From: JBDOQU01 sp039839375
GTDB lineage: Bacteria; Pseudomonadota; Alphaproteobacteria; DSM-16000; Inquilinaceae
Length of the DNA stretch: 64,000 nt
Direction: 5' to 3'
Assembly (NCBI RefSeq): GCF_039839375.1
Contig: NZ_JBDOQU010000010.1
Coordinates: forward strand, 1-64,000
Below, one piece after another: positions 43,708 to 51,889 of this stretch. The position numbers were made by a program, and so were the translations under genes. Each line of letters opens with the position of its first letter. Position 1 is the stretch's first letter. The notes beneath the pieces are model-generated. The model made no database searches. It was not told the DNA's origin and worked only from the letters and a program-made list of their open reading frames with translations.

Positions 43708-44979
43708 GTGGTCATGATCGAGGCCGAATATCTGGTCGAGACGCCGCTCGATCCCGAGAAGGTCGCCGGCATCATCGCCGGCGAACAGAGCAGCGGCACC
43801 TTCGTGCGCGTGTCCGGCGAGACCGACGAGTTGAGGCAGCGGGCCGCCGCCCGGCTGCTCTCCGTCAGGGAGATCAAGCCTACGCCTGCGCCAAGCCTCA
43901 CCAGCGCCTGGCTTGAGGCGAAAGCGGTCGGCGGGCCTTATCGCCGTGCAAAAATACGGGTCGCCTTTCCTGTCGACAATATCGGCGCCAATCTGCCGAC
44001 GCTCGCCGCGACCGTCTGTGGCAATCTATACGATCTCGGGGAGGTGACCGGTCTGCGGCTCCTCGATCTCGGGCTCCCCGCCGCCTACAGGGACCGCTTC
44101 GCCCATCCCGTGGCCGGGATCGAAGGCACGCGCCAGCGGGCGGGGGTTTTAGATCGGCCGTTCTTCGGCACGATCATAAAGCCGAATGTCGGTCTCAGGA
44201 GCGGGGAGATCGCGACCCTCGTCGGCGATCTCTGCGAGGCGGGCGTCGACTTCGTCAAGGACGACGAGGTGGCTGCGGATCCAGCATATGCGCCGATTTC
44301 GGAGCGCGTTCCGGCCGTGATGAGTCGTGTCCGCGATTATCGACAGCGGACCGGGCGCGACGTGTTGGTCGCCTTCAATATCACCGACGAAATCGACGCC
44401 ATGCGCCGGCACGCCGATCTTGTGGAGAGGGAAGGCGGCTCCTGCGTGATGGCCAGCATGAACTGGGTCGGGCTGGCGGGATTGCAGACGCTGCGCGCCT
44501 CGACACCGCTCATCCTGCACGGACATCGCAACGGCTATGGCGCCCTGCATCGCCATCCGGCGCTGGGGATATCCGCTGCCGCCTATCAGACGCTCTATCG
44601 CCTGGCAGGCGTCGATCACATGCATGTGCACGGCATCGGCGGCAAATTCGCCGATGCCGATGAGGATGTCGCCGAGGCCGCGCGGCTGTGCGCAAAGCCG
44701 CTGGCCCATGACGGTGAGGCCAACGACCAGGTTCTGCCGGTCTTCTCCTCCGGCCAGTGGGCGGGCACGCTTCCGGTAACCTGTCAGGCGGCCGGCTCCG
44801 CCGATTTCATGTTCCTCGCCGGCGGCGGAATCCTCGCCCATCCCATGGGGCCAGCGGCCGGCGTGGCGAGTCTGCGTCAGGCCTGGGACGCCATCACGGA
44901 AGGAAACACGCTTGAGGCGCATGCCAGGACGCATCCGGCGCTCGCCCAGTCGCTTGCCTTCTACGGAGCGCTTGCGTGA
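43708..44979 (+). CDS. RuBisCO-like protein (form IV, OiaX/OiaC-type candidate)
   Basis: A 423-residue protein of the RuBisCO large-chain family. Most active-site residues are kept: K158 (FGTIIKPNVGL, matching K175), K184-D186-E187 (DFVKDDEV, carbamate and metal, matching K201/D203/E204), H273-R274 (ILHGHRNGYG), K313 (GIGGKFAD, loop 6), S348 or S349 and glycine triplet 372-374. N106 (CGNLYDL) matches N123. The W of loop EQSSGTW is F32. Published relatives OiaC and OiaX decarboxylate or hydrolyse 3-oxo-isoapionate 4-phosphate made by an OiaK kinase. The DUF1537 kinase gene starts inside its stop codon, so the same substrate class is likely. True CO2 fixation is not expected. Confidence 0.85.
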   Translation: MVMIEAEYLVETPLDPEKVAGIIAGEQSSGTFVRVSGETDELRQRAAARLLSVREIKPTPAPSLTSAWLEAKAVGGPYRRAKIRVAFPVDNIGANLPTLAATVCGNLYDLGEVTGLRLLDLGLPAAYRDRFAHPVAGIEGTRQRAGVLDRPFFGTIIKPNVGLRSGEIATLVGDLCEAGVDFVKDDEVAADPAYAPISERVPAVMSRVRDYRQRTGRDVLVAFNITDEIDAMRRHADLVEREGGSCVMASMNWVGLAGLQTLRASTPLILHGHRNGYGALHRHPALGISAAAYQTLYRLAGVDHMHVHGIGGKFADADEDVAEAARLCAKPLAHDGEANDQVLPVFSSGQWAGTLPVTCQAAGSADFMFLAGGGILAHPMGPAAGVASLRQAWDAITEGNTLEAHARTHPALAQSLAFYGALA

Positions 44980-46268
44980 AAACAAGGCCGGAGATCGTGT
45001 TCTGCGCCGACGATTTCACCGGCGCTTCCGACACGTTGGCGACTCTGGTGCGGCGCGGCCTCGACGCGCGGCTCTACCTGCGGCCGCCGAACGTTGCCGA
45101 CAATCCCGAAATGGCCGATCTGGATGCGATCGGCGTGGCGACCTCGCTCCGCTCAATGCCGCGGGAGGCCGGCGCGCGCCGCTTGCGGGAGATCGCCGCC
45201 GATATCGCTCCCATGAACGCGTGCGTCAACCATCTGAAGGTCTGCTCGACCTTCGACAGTTCGCCGGAGATCGGCAACATCGCCGCCGCGGCCGATGCAT
45301 TCGCCGACGCAACCGGCGCACGCTGGATCGCGATAGTCGGAGGCCAGCCCTCCCTTGGCCGCTATTGTCTCTTCGGTCATCTCTTCGCCACGGCGGCCGA
45401 CCAGGCGATGCATCGAATCGACCGGCATCCGGTGATGAGCGTCCACCCGATCACGCCGATGAGCGAGGCCGATCTGCGTTTGCATCTTCGACGCCAGGGA
45501 TGGGAGCGGATCGGGCTGGTCGCCTACCCGGAATATCGAAGGGGCGCCGCCGATCTCGCGGAACTGATCGAAGAGCGGCAGGCTTCGGGCGAAAGACGGA
45601 CGCTGTTCGATATCTCCTGCGAGGACGATCTTGCGGTCATCGGCGCGGCGCTCCGAAGGCTCGCCACGCGCCAGACTGTCCTGTGCATAGGGGGCAGCAG
45701 CGTCGCGGAAGCCATGTGCCCGCGCGAAGAGAGGCCGAGGCCCCGCCCGCGTCCGATAACAGCGCCCCCGCCTTCCGGTCCGGTGTTCGTTTTTGCCGGC
45801 AGCCGGTCGGCGGTCACGGCAGAGCAGGTGAGGCGAGCTTCATCCTACGTCAAGATACCGGTGGCGCCCGCCGCCCTGTCGACCGGGCCGGAGCGAACGG
45901 GCCTCGTCGAGCGCTGCCGGACCAGCCTCGCGCAGGGCTCGAATGTCCTGGCATATCTCATCGAGAGCGACGGCCCAGGCCCATCGGGACGGAGCCTGGC
46001 CGAAGCCACTGCAGGTTTCGTGGAAGAGGCGATTTCAGGCGCGCGGATTTGCTGCCTCGCTATCGCCGGCGGCGACACGTCGAGCATCGCGGTCGAGCGT
46101 CTCGACGTCGTCAGCATCTCCGTCATCGCCGACTTCGACCACGGCGTCCCACTGGTGCGGGCGCATGCCGCCAATCGGCTGGACGGCCTGCCGATGATTC
46201 TCAAAGGCGGACAGATGGGCAGTCCCGACATCTTCGACCGGTTGGCATGCGGGACAGCCCGGGCATGA
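44976..46268 (+). CDS. DUF1537 four-carbon acid-sugar kinase family protein (OiaK-like candidate)
   Basis: A 430-residue kinase. The N-terminal substrate-binding and catalytic block is CADDFTGASDTLATL, and GNIAAAADAFADATGARWIA leads into IVGGQPSLGRYCLFGHLF. The C-terminal nucleotide site includes CLAIAGGDTSSIAVERL. Characterised members phosphorylate 3-oxo-tetronates (OtnK), threonate- or erythronate-derived acids, and 3-oxo-isoapionate (OiaK). It uses a GTG start overlapping the RuBisCO-like stop by 4 bases, the tightest coupling in the unit. It should phosphorylate the oxidised acid sugar before C-C cleavage by its partner. It is followed by a convergent peptide transporter operon. Confidence 0.88.
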   Translation: MKTRPEIVFCADDFTGASDTLATLVRRGLDARLYLRPPNVADNPEMADLDAIGVATSLRSMPREAGARRLREIAADIAPMNACVNHLKVCSTFDSSPEIGNIAAAADAFADATGARWIAIVGGQPSLGRYCLFGHLFATAADQAMHRIDRHPVMSVHPITPMSEADLRLHLRRQGWERIGLVAYPEYRRGAADLAELIEERQASGERRTLFDISCEDDLAVIGAALRRLATRQTVLCIGGSSVAEAMCPREERPRPRPRPITAPPPSGPVFVFAGSRSAVTAEQVRRASSYVKIPVAPAALSTGPERTGLVERCRTSLAQGSNVLAYLIESDGPGPSGRSLAEATAGFVEEAISGARICCLAIAGGDTSSIAVERLDVVSISVIADFDHGVPLVRAHAANRLDGLPMILKGGQMGSPDIFDRLACGTARA

Positions 46269-46293
46269 CGGCCGATCCAGGAATTATGGGCCC

Positions 46294-47295
46294 TTACGGG
46301 CTTGAGAATCCTGTCGGCAGCGTGAGTAGCGGCGCGCCGAGCGGATAGCGGCAGCGATAGTGGTGCACAGCCGAGCCATTCTCCTCTGGAAAAACGTCCA
46401 TGCAATCCCGTCTTGCATGATGGCAGCGGGGATGAAACTCGCAGCCCTTCGGGCGGTCGACCGGGTTCGGCACCTCCCCGGAAAGCTCCACGCGTGCGGC
46501 GACAGCGTCCGGATCGGGCTCTGGATTGGCCGAAAGGAGCGCCTCGGTATAGGGATGGCGAGGGTCGGAGAAGATCGTAGCGGTCGGTCCCTGTTCCACG
46601 AACCGTCCCAAATACATGATCGCCATGCGATCGGTGATGTGACGCACGACATTAAGATTGTGCGTGATGACCAGGATCGCGACGCCGGTGTGTGCCTGCA
46701 TCTCGGCGATGAGATTGAGCACTTCCGCCTGCACCGACATATCGAGACCGGCGGTCGGTTCATCAGCGATGACAAGCTTGGGGTCGAGCGCCAATGCCCG
46801 CGCCACGCCGACGCGACGCGCCTGACCGCCGGAAAGCTGATGGGGATAGCGGCTGGCGAAGTCGGCGGGCAGACCGACCGTTTCGAGCAGTCGCTCAGCT
46901 TCGCCCTTGCCCGTCGGCACGCCGTGGATCCGGAAAGGCTCCGAAATCAGCGCCCCGACCGTCATGCGCGGCGACAGCGATCCCGAGGGATCCTGCCACA
47001 TCATCGCGATCTCTCGGCGCAACCGGCCATATTCCCTTGCCGAGGCGCCAGCGATCTCGCGACCCTCGAACCGGATCGATCCCGAGGCCGGCTTCTTGAG
47101 CCCAATCAGCGTCCTTGCGATGGTCGACTTGCCGGACCCGCTCTCGCCGACGAGGCCGAGCGTCTCGCCGGCTTCGAGCGTGAAAGTGACGCCCGCCACG
47201 GCATCGAAGGTCGGCTGCTCGTTCTTGATTGCCGCGCGTATGCCCCCCATGCGGCGATAGCTGACCCGTAGATCGTCGATTTCGAGAAGCGCCAT
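46294..47295 (-). CDS. Peptide/nickel ABC transporter ATPase (DppF-type)
   Basis: A 333-residue ATPase. Walker A is GESGSGKST, signature LSGGQARRVGVARAL and Walker B LVIADEPTAGLD. The C-terminal oligopeptide-transporter domain ends with the cysteine block KGCEFHPRCHHARRDC, which in related proteins can ligate an iron-sulfur cluster. The ATG overlaps the stop of the DppD-type gene by one base. It is the last gene of the minus-strand operon and completes the pair of ATPases needed for peptide import. Confidence 0.92.
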   Translation of the reverse strand: MALLEIDDLRVSYRRMGGIRAAIKNEQPTFDAVAGVTFTLEAGETLGLVGESGSGKSTIARTLIGLKKPASGSIRFEGREIAGASAREYGRLRREIAMMWQDPSGSLSPRMTVGALISEPFRIHGVPTGKGEAERLLETVGLPADFASRYPHQLSGGQARRVGVARALALDPKLVIADEPTAGLDMSVQAEVLNLIAEMQAHTGVAILVITHNLNVVRHITDRMAIMYLGRFVEQGPTATIFSDPRHPYTEALLSANPEPDPDAVAARVELSGEVPNPVDRPKGCEFHPRCHHARRDCMDVFPEENGSAVHHYRCRYPLGAPLLTLPTGFSSP

Positions 47296-48296
47296 CAACC
47301 TGCGTCCATGAGGTGGCAGCATGCCGACTGGCCCGGTCGCCCGGAATAGGCAGCCGGATGTTCGACCCGGCAACGCTCCATGGCATGCGGGCAGCGTGTC
47401 TCGAAAATGCAGCCTTTGGGCGCTCGCCTGAGATCGGGCAGCGTGCCGGGTATGGTCGGCAGCGTTCGGGTCGCTTCCTTGATACGGGCGGGATCGCACT
47501 CGAAAAGAGCCTGAGTGTAGGGGTGCGCTGGGTGATGAAATATGTCGCGCACCGCGCCACGCTCGACCACTTCGCCGGCATACAGCACCGCGATGTCGTC
47601 GCACAGTTCGGCGACGGCGCCCAGATGATGGGAGACGAACACGACGGAACAGCCGAACTTCTTCTGCAGGTCGCGAAGGAGGTGGACGATCTGCACCTCG
47701 AGCGTGGCGTCGAGAGCAGTCGTCGGTTCGTCCGCGATCAGGAGGTCCGGACGCGTCAGATAGGCCATCGCGATGCACACACGCTGGCGCATGCCGCCCG
47801 ATAGCTGATGCGGATAGACGTCGAGCTTGCTGCGGGCGTCCGGCATCTGGACGAGATCGAGCATCTCGACGGACCGTTGGCGCTTTTGCGCCATGGAGAT
47901 CGCGTCGCGATACTGGATGTCGGTCATCTGACGCCCGATCGTGGTCACAGGGTTCAAGGACGTCATCGGGTTCTGAGAGATCATCGAGATGCGCTTGCCG
48001 CGCAGGTCGCGCCACCGCGCCTCGGACAGCTTCACAAGGTCCTGGCCGTCCATCCGGATCGTCCCGCCGGTGACCTTCGCATTGCCGGCCAGAAGGCCGA
48101 TCAGGCCATAGGCGAGCGTGGACTTGCCGCAGCCGCTTTCGCCGACAATGCCGATGATTCGACCCCGCGCGATGTCGAGGGAAACGTTGCGCAGGGCATG
48201 GATCGCGCCGCGCGGCGTCGCAAAGTCGACCGAGAGGTCGTCGACCGCAACGAGCGTCCTATTGCCTGATGCTGCCTTCGGCGGCGCCTGCATCAA
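47295..48296 (-). CDS. Peptide/nickel ABC transporter ATPase (DppD-type)
   Basis: A 333-residue ATPase. Walker A is GESGCGKST, signature LSGGMRQRVCIAMAY and Walker B LLIADEPTTALD. The C-terminal cysteine block KGCIFETRCPHAMERC resembles that of DppF. It acts with DppF to energise the permeases. Stop and start codons overlap with both neighbours, so this is one transcript. Confidence 0.92.
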   Translation of the reverse strand: MMQAPPKAASGNRTLVAVDDLSVDFATPRGAIHALRNVSLDIARGRIIGIVGESGCGKSTLAYGLIGLLAGNAKVTGGTIRMDGQDLVKLSEARWRDLRGKRISMISQNPMTSLNPVTTIGRQMTDIQYRDAISMAQKRQRSVEMLDLVQMPDARSKLDVYPHQLSGGMRQRVCIAMAYLTRPDLLIADEPTTALDATLEVQIVHLLRDLQKKFGCSVVFVSHHLGAVAELCDDIAVLYAGEVVERGAVRDIFHHPAHPYTQALFECDPARIKEATRTLPTIPGTLPDLRRAPKGCIFETRCPHAMERCRVEHPAAYSGRPGQSACCHLMDAG

Positions 48297-49165
48297 AGAT
48301 CCTTCTGCAGCTTGGGGTCAAAGATGTCCCGCAGCGTCTCGCCCAGGAAAGTGAAGCCGAGAGTCACAAGGATAATGGGGATCGATCCTCCGATCACCGG
48401 CCAGGGCGAGTTACGGATGAAATTGTAGCCGTCATTGATGATGACCCCCCAGGAGGGAGCGGGCGGGCGCACGCCCATGCCGAGAAAGCTCAGGCCCGCT
48501 TCCACGGCGATCACCATGGGAACGTCCATGCTCGCCAAGATGAGAAGCGGCCCGAGAACGTTGGGCAGGATGTGCATGATCAGGATGCGCAGCGTGCCCG
48601 CTCCCATGGCGCGTTCGGCAAGGATGAACTCGGCCGATCGCAGGGCCTGCGTCTGCGTGCGCACGATCCGCGCATAGACCGGCACGGACGTGATGGACAC
48701 GACAAGAATGACGGTGAAGAGGCTCGGTCCGATCAGCGCGACCACGGCGAGGCCGAAGACAATGGTCGGGAACGAACGAATCGCATCGAAGAAAAGAAGG
48801 AGAATGTTGTCGAGCCATTTCGGCCCGAACCCGGCGGCAAGCCCGAGCGCCACCCCGGCGGTGAGCGCCGCGCCGAGCGTGGCGGCCGCGACAAGCATGG
48901 CGATGCGTCCGCCGGCGATGACGCGGCTGAAGATGTCGCGACCGATATTGTCGGTTCCAAGCCAGTGATCCATCGACGGCGGCGCCATGCGCGGGCCGAC
49001 CATGATCTGCGTCGGGTCATAAGGAACGATCCAGGGCGCGAAGATCGCCGCCCCCACCACCAGCGCGACGAGGATCGCCCCGATCAGCCCCATCTGGTTG
49101 CGTGCGAGCTGTCGCGCCGTCCGCCCCAGAGCCGAGGGTTCGCGCATCACGGCGGCGTCGCTCAT
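48293..49165 (-). CDS. Peptide/nickel ABC transporter permease (DppC-type)
   Basis: A 290-residue membrane protein with the DppC N-terminal motif LARNQMGLIGAILVALVVGAA and the EAA loop LAERAMGAGTLRILIMHILP. About six hydrophobic segments are seen. It forms a channel with the DppB-type permease. It overlaps the DppB-type gene by 4 bases. Confidence 0.92.
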   Translation of the reverse strand: MSDAAVMREPSALGRTARQLARNQMGLIGAILVALVVGAAIFAPWIVPYDPTQIMVGPRMAPPSMDHWLGTDNIGRDIFSRVIAGGRIAMLVAAATLGAALTAGVALGLAAGFGPKWLDNILLLFFDAIRSFPTIVFGLAVVALIGPSLFTVILVVSITSVPVYARIVRTQTQALRSAEFILAERAMGAGTLRILIMHILPNVLGPLLILASMDVPMVIAVEAGLSFLGMGVRPPAPSWGVIINDGYNFIRNSPWPVIGGSIPIILVTLGFTFLGETLRDIFDPKLQKDL

Positions 49166-50100
49166 AGCGATTCCCTCAGGCGCGGATCGAGCCAGGCCAC
49201 AATCAGGTCGGAGACGAGCGTGGCGAGCACGATGATGCCGGTCGTCACGAGCACGGTGCCGAGCACGATCGGATAGTTGCGTTCGTTGACGGCGCTGACG
49301 ATGAGCGCGCCGATACCCGGACGCGCGAAAATGACTTCCACGAAGACGGCCGCGGAGAAGAGATGCGCCACGCCGGCGCCGATCAGCGTGATGGCGGGCT
49401 GCACCGCGATGCGCAGGATATGGCTTCGAACGATCGCGCTTTCCTTCAGCCCGAAGGCCCGCGCCATGCGCACATGCGGCTCGCCCATGACCTCAAGCAT
49501 CGAGGCGCGCACGATCCGCGCCACGTAGCCGACCCAGGAAATGCCGATCGCGAAGGAGGGCAGAATGAGATGCTCTACTCGTCCCCAGAACCCCTGTCCC
49601 GCACCGATCGCCGGCAGCCATTGCAGCCACACGGCGAAGATGAGAACCGCATAGAGCGCCATGACGAAGGCAGGTATCGAGATCGTGCCAACCGAGAGAA
49701 CCCCGGTGATCCTGTCGAGCCAGGAATTCCGCCGGATGGCGGAGTGGACGCCGAGAAGGATGCCGAGCGCCGCGGCCCACAGGATCGACGCCGATATGAG
49801 CACCAGCGTGTAGGGCAACTGCCTGAAGACGATCTGGCCGACCGACCGGTTGGTGAAGATGTCACGGCCGAGATCGCCCTGAAGGACATTGCCGAAGAAG
49901 GTCGCTAGTTGAACCGGCAATGATCGGTCGAGGCCCATGGCGACGCGCGTCTCGGCAATGAGTTCGGGCGTGGCGCGCGGACCGAGCACCATGACGGCCG
50001 GGTCGCCCGGCACGACATGGAGCATGATGTTGAGGAGGGAGACCGCCACCATGATGATCAGCACCGAGAGAAGGGATCTCTGGATGGCGTAAAGGATCAA
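49162..50100 (-). CDS. Peptide/nickel ABC transporter permease (DppB-type)
   Basis: A 312-residue membrane protein. The N-terminal helix (YAIQRSLLSVLIIMVAVSLL) and the block GDPAVMVLGPRATPELIAET are typical of DppB. The EAA-type loop MARAFGLKESAIVRSHILRI lies in the second half. It lies 42 bases downstream of the binding-protein gene and is the partner of the DppC-type permease. Confidence 0.92.
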   Translation of the reverse strand: MILYAIQRSLLSVLIIMVAVSLLNIMLHVVPGDPAVMVLGPRATPELIAETRVAMGLDRSLPVQLATFFGNVLQGDLGRDIFTNRSVGQIVFRQLPYTLVLISASILWAAALGILLGVHSAIRRNSWLDRITGVLSVGTISIPAFVMALYAVLIFAVWLQWLPAIGAGQGFWGRVEHLILPSFAIGISWVGYVARIVRASMLEVMGEPHVRMARAFGLKESAIVRSHILRIAVQPAITLIGAGVAHLFSAAVFVEVIFARPGIGALIVSAVNERNYPIVLGTVLVTTGIIVLATLVSDLIVAWLDPRLRESL

Positions 50101-50142
50101 GACTCGCGATCTCCCTTTTCCGTCGCTTCGATGAGGCTTCGC

Positions 50143-51729
50143 TCAGCCCTTGAAGCCGATGAAAAGCGGTCGCGCGTCAGGACGTAGCGCGGGTTCCATG
50201 TCCGCGCGGAACATCACCGGACTGCCTTCATGAGTAAGGAACTTGTAAGCGCCCGTTTCCTCCATGATGTCCTGCATCCTGACGTACATCCCGGCGCGCT
50301 TGTCGCGGTCCGTCTCCTGGACCGCCTGCTGATGCAACTCGTCGAACTCCGCGTTGGAGAAGCGCTCCCAGTTCCAGATGCCGACCTGTTCCGTCGTGAA
50401 CCAGCTTGTCGCATAGTAGGGATCGGGAAGCATCGAGAACCGGTTGAGGATGAGTTGAGCGTCCTTCCAGCGATCGCCTTCGCTTTCCATGCCGAGCGTC
50501 CAGAACGAGCCCGAGTCCTGCAGGTTCACCATTACCGGGATGCCGATCTGGCCGAGTTGGGCCTGGATCACCTCCGCCATCGTTTTCCACACCGTGGCGT
50601 TGAGCGCGTCGAGCCTCAGCGGTTCGGCAGGAGGACCGCCGGCTGCTTCAAGCAATTCCCGGGCCTTGTCGAGATCGCCCTCGATCGGCGTCAGCGGGGC
50701 CTCGCGATGGCCGATGAGACCGGGCGCGATCAATCCCGTGGAGGGCGCCGCCTCGCCGAAATAGGCCGCGCCGAGGATCTGCGGCACGTTGATGGCATGC
50801 TGGATCGCCTTACGCAGATTGATGTCGCCCAGAGCCTGGTTGTCGAGGTTCATGCCGAGCCAGACATAGTAGAGCGAGGGATATTCCTCGATCGTGGTAT
50901 CGGCCGGCGCGTTGCCGCGGTAGCCGGCGAGCGAGGACAGGGTGATTTCGGTGAAGTCGAGATCCCCTGCTTCATAGGCGCGCTCGGCAACCTTCGTATC
51001 GTCCATCGGAAGGATGCGGATTTCGTCGAAGCCGGGCGCTTCACCCTTCCAGTCCGGGTTGCGCACGAGCTTGACGTGCTGGTTCGGAACCCATTCGTCG
51101 AGGACATAAGGGCCCGAGAAGCATGGCGGCTCCATGCCGAAATTGCCGCCGTCCTCGGTTGCTTCCATGACGGCCTTCTTCGAAACGATATGGCCTGTCC
51201 CGTAGGGCAGGGTGATCGTCCAGAGCGGCTGGAAGGACTCCTTGAGCACGATGACGCCGGAATACTTGTCGGTCACTTCGACATGATCGAGCGGCCCCCA
51301 GTCGGATTTGACGGGGCTGTCGTGGCTAATGACACGTTCGAAGGAGAACTTCACGTCCTCGGCCGTCATCTCGCCATGGCCGCCGGTGAACATGATTCCG
51401 GGCTTGAGCTTGAAGTGGATATGAGTGGGGTCGACCTGCTCAATCTCTTCGGCCGCTTCGAGCTCCCAGTCCCATTCGCGCCCGGGCACGTAGCGAACGA
51501 GCTTGGAGTAGATGCAGTTCATCACATCGACGTTGTAGCCGTTCTGGTAGAAACCCGGATCGAGCGCGTCGATGTCGGCATAGGAACTGACGCGCAATAC
51601 CTTGCCCGACTGCGCCCATATTCTTGAAGACAGCGGCATAGTGGCGCCGACGAGCCCGGCGACGGCGGCGCCTTTGAGAAAGCCCCGACGATCGATGGCG
51701 GGATGGAAGAAGTTCTTCATCTTGGTCAT
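50143..51729 (-). CDS. Peptide-type ABC transporter substrate-binding protein (SBP_bac_5)
   Basis: A 528-residue periplasmic protein with a twin-arginine signal (DRRGFLKGAAVAGLVGA, cleavage near IWAQ). Family blocks are LDPGFYQNGYNVDVMNCIYS near the N terminus and LRKAIQHAINVPQILGAAYF in the middle. These proteins bind oligopeptides, but also opines, glycosides and other compounds. The start at 51729 has AGGAGAG at proper spacing. A promoter is readable about 70-100 bases upstream. Its neighbour, a CocE-type hydrolase, may act on what it imports. Confidence 0.92.
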   Translation of the reverse strand: MTKMKNFFHPAIDRRGFLKGAAVAGLVGATMPLSSRIWAQSGKVLRVSSYADIDALDPGFYQNGYNVDVMNCIYSKLVRYVPGREWDWELEAAEEIEQVDPTHIHFKLKPGIMFTGGHGEMTAEDVKFSFERVISHDSPVKSDWGPLDHVEVTDKYSGVIVLKESFQPLWTITLPYGTGHIVSKKAVMEATEDGGNFGMEPPCFSGPYVLDEWVPNQHVKLVRNPDWKGEAPGFDEIRILPMDDTKVAERAYEAGDLDFTEITLSSLAGYRGNAPADTTIEEYPSLYYVWLGMNLDNQALGDINLRKAIQHAINVPQILGAAYFGEAAPSTGLIAPGLIGHREAPLTPIEGDLDKARELLEAAGGPPAEPLRLDALNATVWKTMAEVIQAQLGQIGIPVMVNLQDSGSFWTLGMESEGDRWKDAQLILNRFSMLPDPYYATSWFTTEQVGIWNWERFSNAEFDELHQQAVQETDRDKRAGMYVRMQDIMEETGAYKFLTHEGSPVMFRADMEPALRPDARPLFIGFKG

Positions 51730-51798
51730 TGTCGCCTCTCCTGTGCGCTGTCCCATGGCACGTATATTCGGGCCGTCTTCGCGGCTCTTTGCAGGGGG

Positions 51799-51827
51799 AT
51801 TAGAGTATCGCTTCCTGATCGAATCAA
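51799..51827 (-). promoter_or_regulatory. Predicted sigma-70-type promoter for the peptide-type ABC operon
   Basis: On the minus strand TTGATT (51827-51822) is followed after 17 bases by TCTAAT (51804-51799). Transcription would begin near 51792, about 63 bases before the binding-protein start. Inverted TTCGCAT/ATGCGAA motifs (51829-51835, 51868-51874) and GCGACATGCGA flank the -35 box and could bind a regulator. Confidence 0.5.
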
Positions 51828-51889
51828 TTTCGCATGTCGCGTCTATTTAAGCTTGTTATGCGTCATGATGCGAAGGAGGCTATGCCCAG

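Noticed and set aside
43708..44979. A genuine CO2-fixing RuBisCO
   Set aside because: The first-loop tryptophan is replaced, loop 6 is shortened, no small subunit or phosphoribulokinase is near, and the kinase partner belongs to acid-sugar catabolism.
46294..48015. A single 573-residue fused ATPase
   Set aside because: The first 240 residues are out of frame with the real DppD-type gene; the ATG at 47295 gives a normal DppF-type protein.
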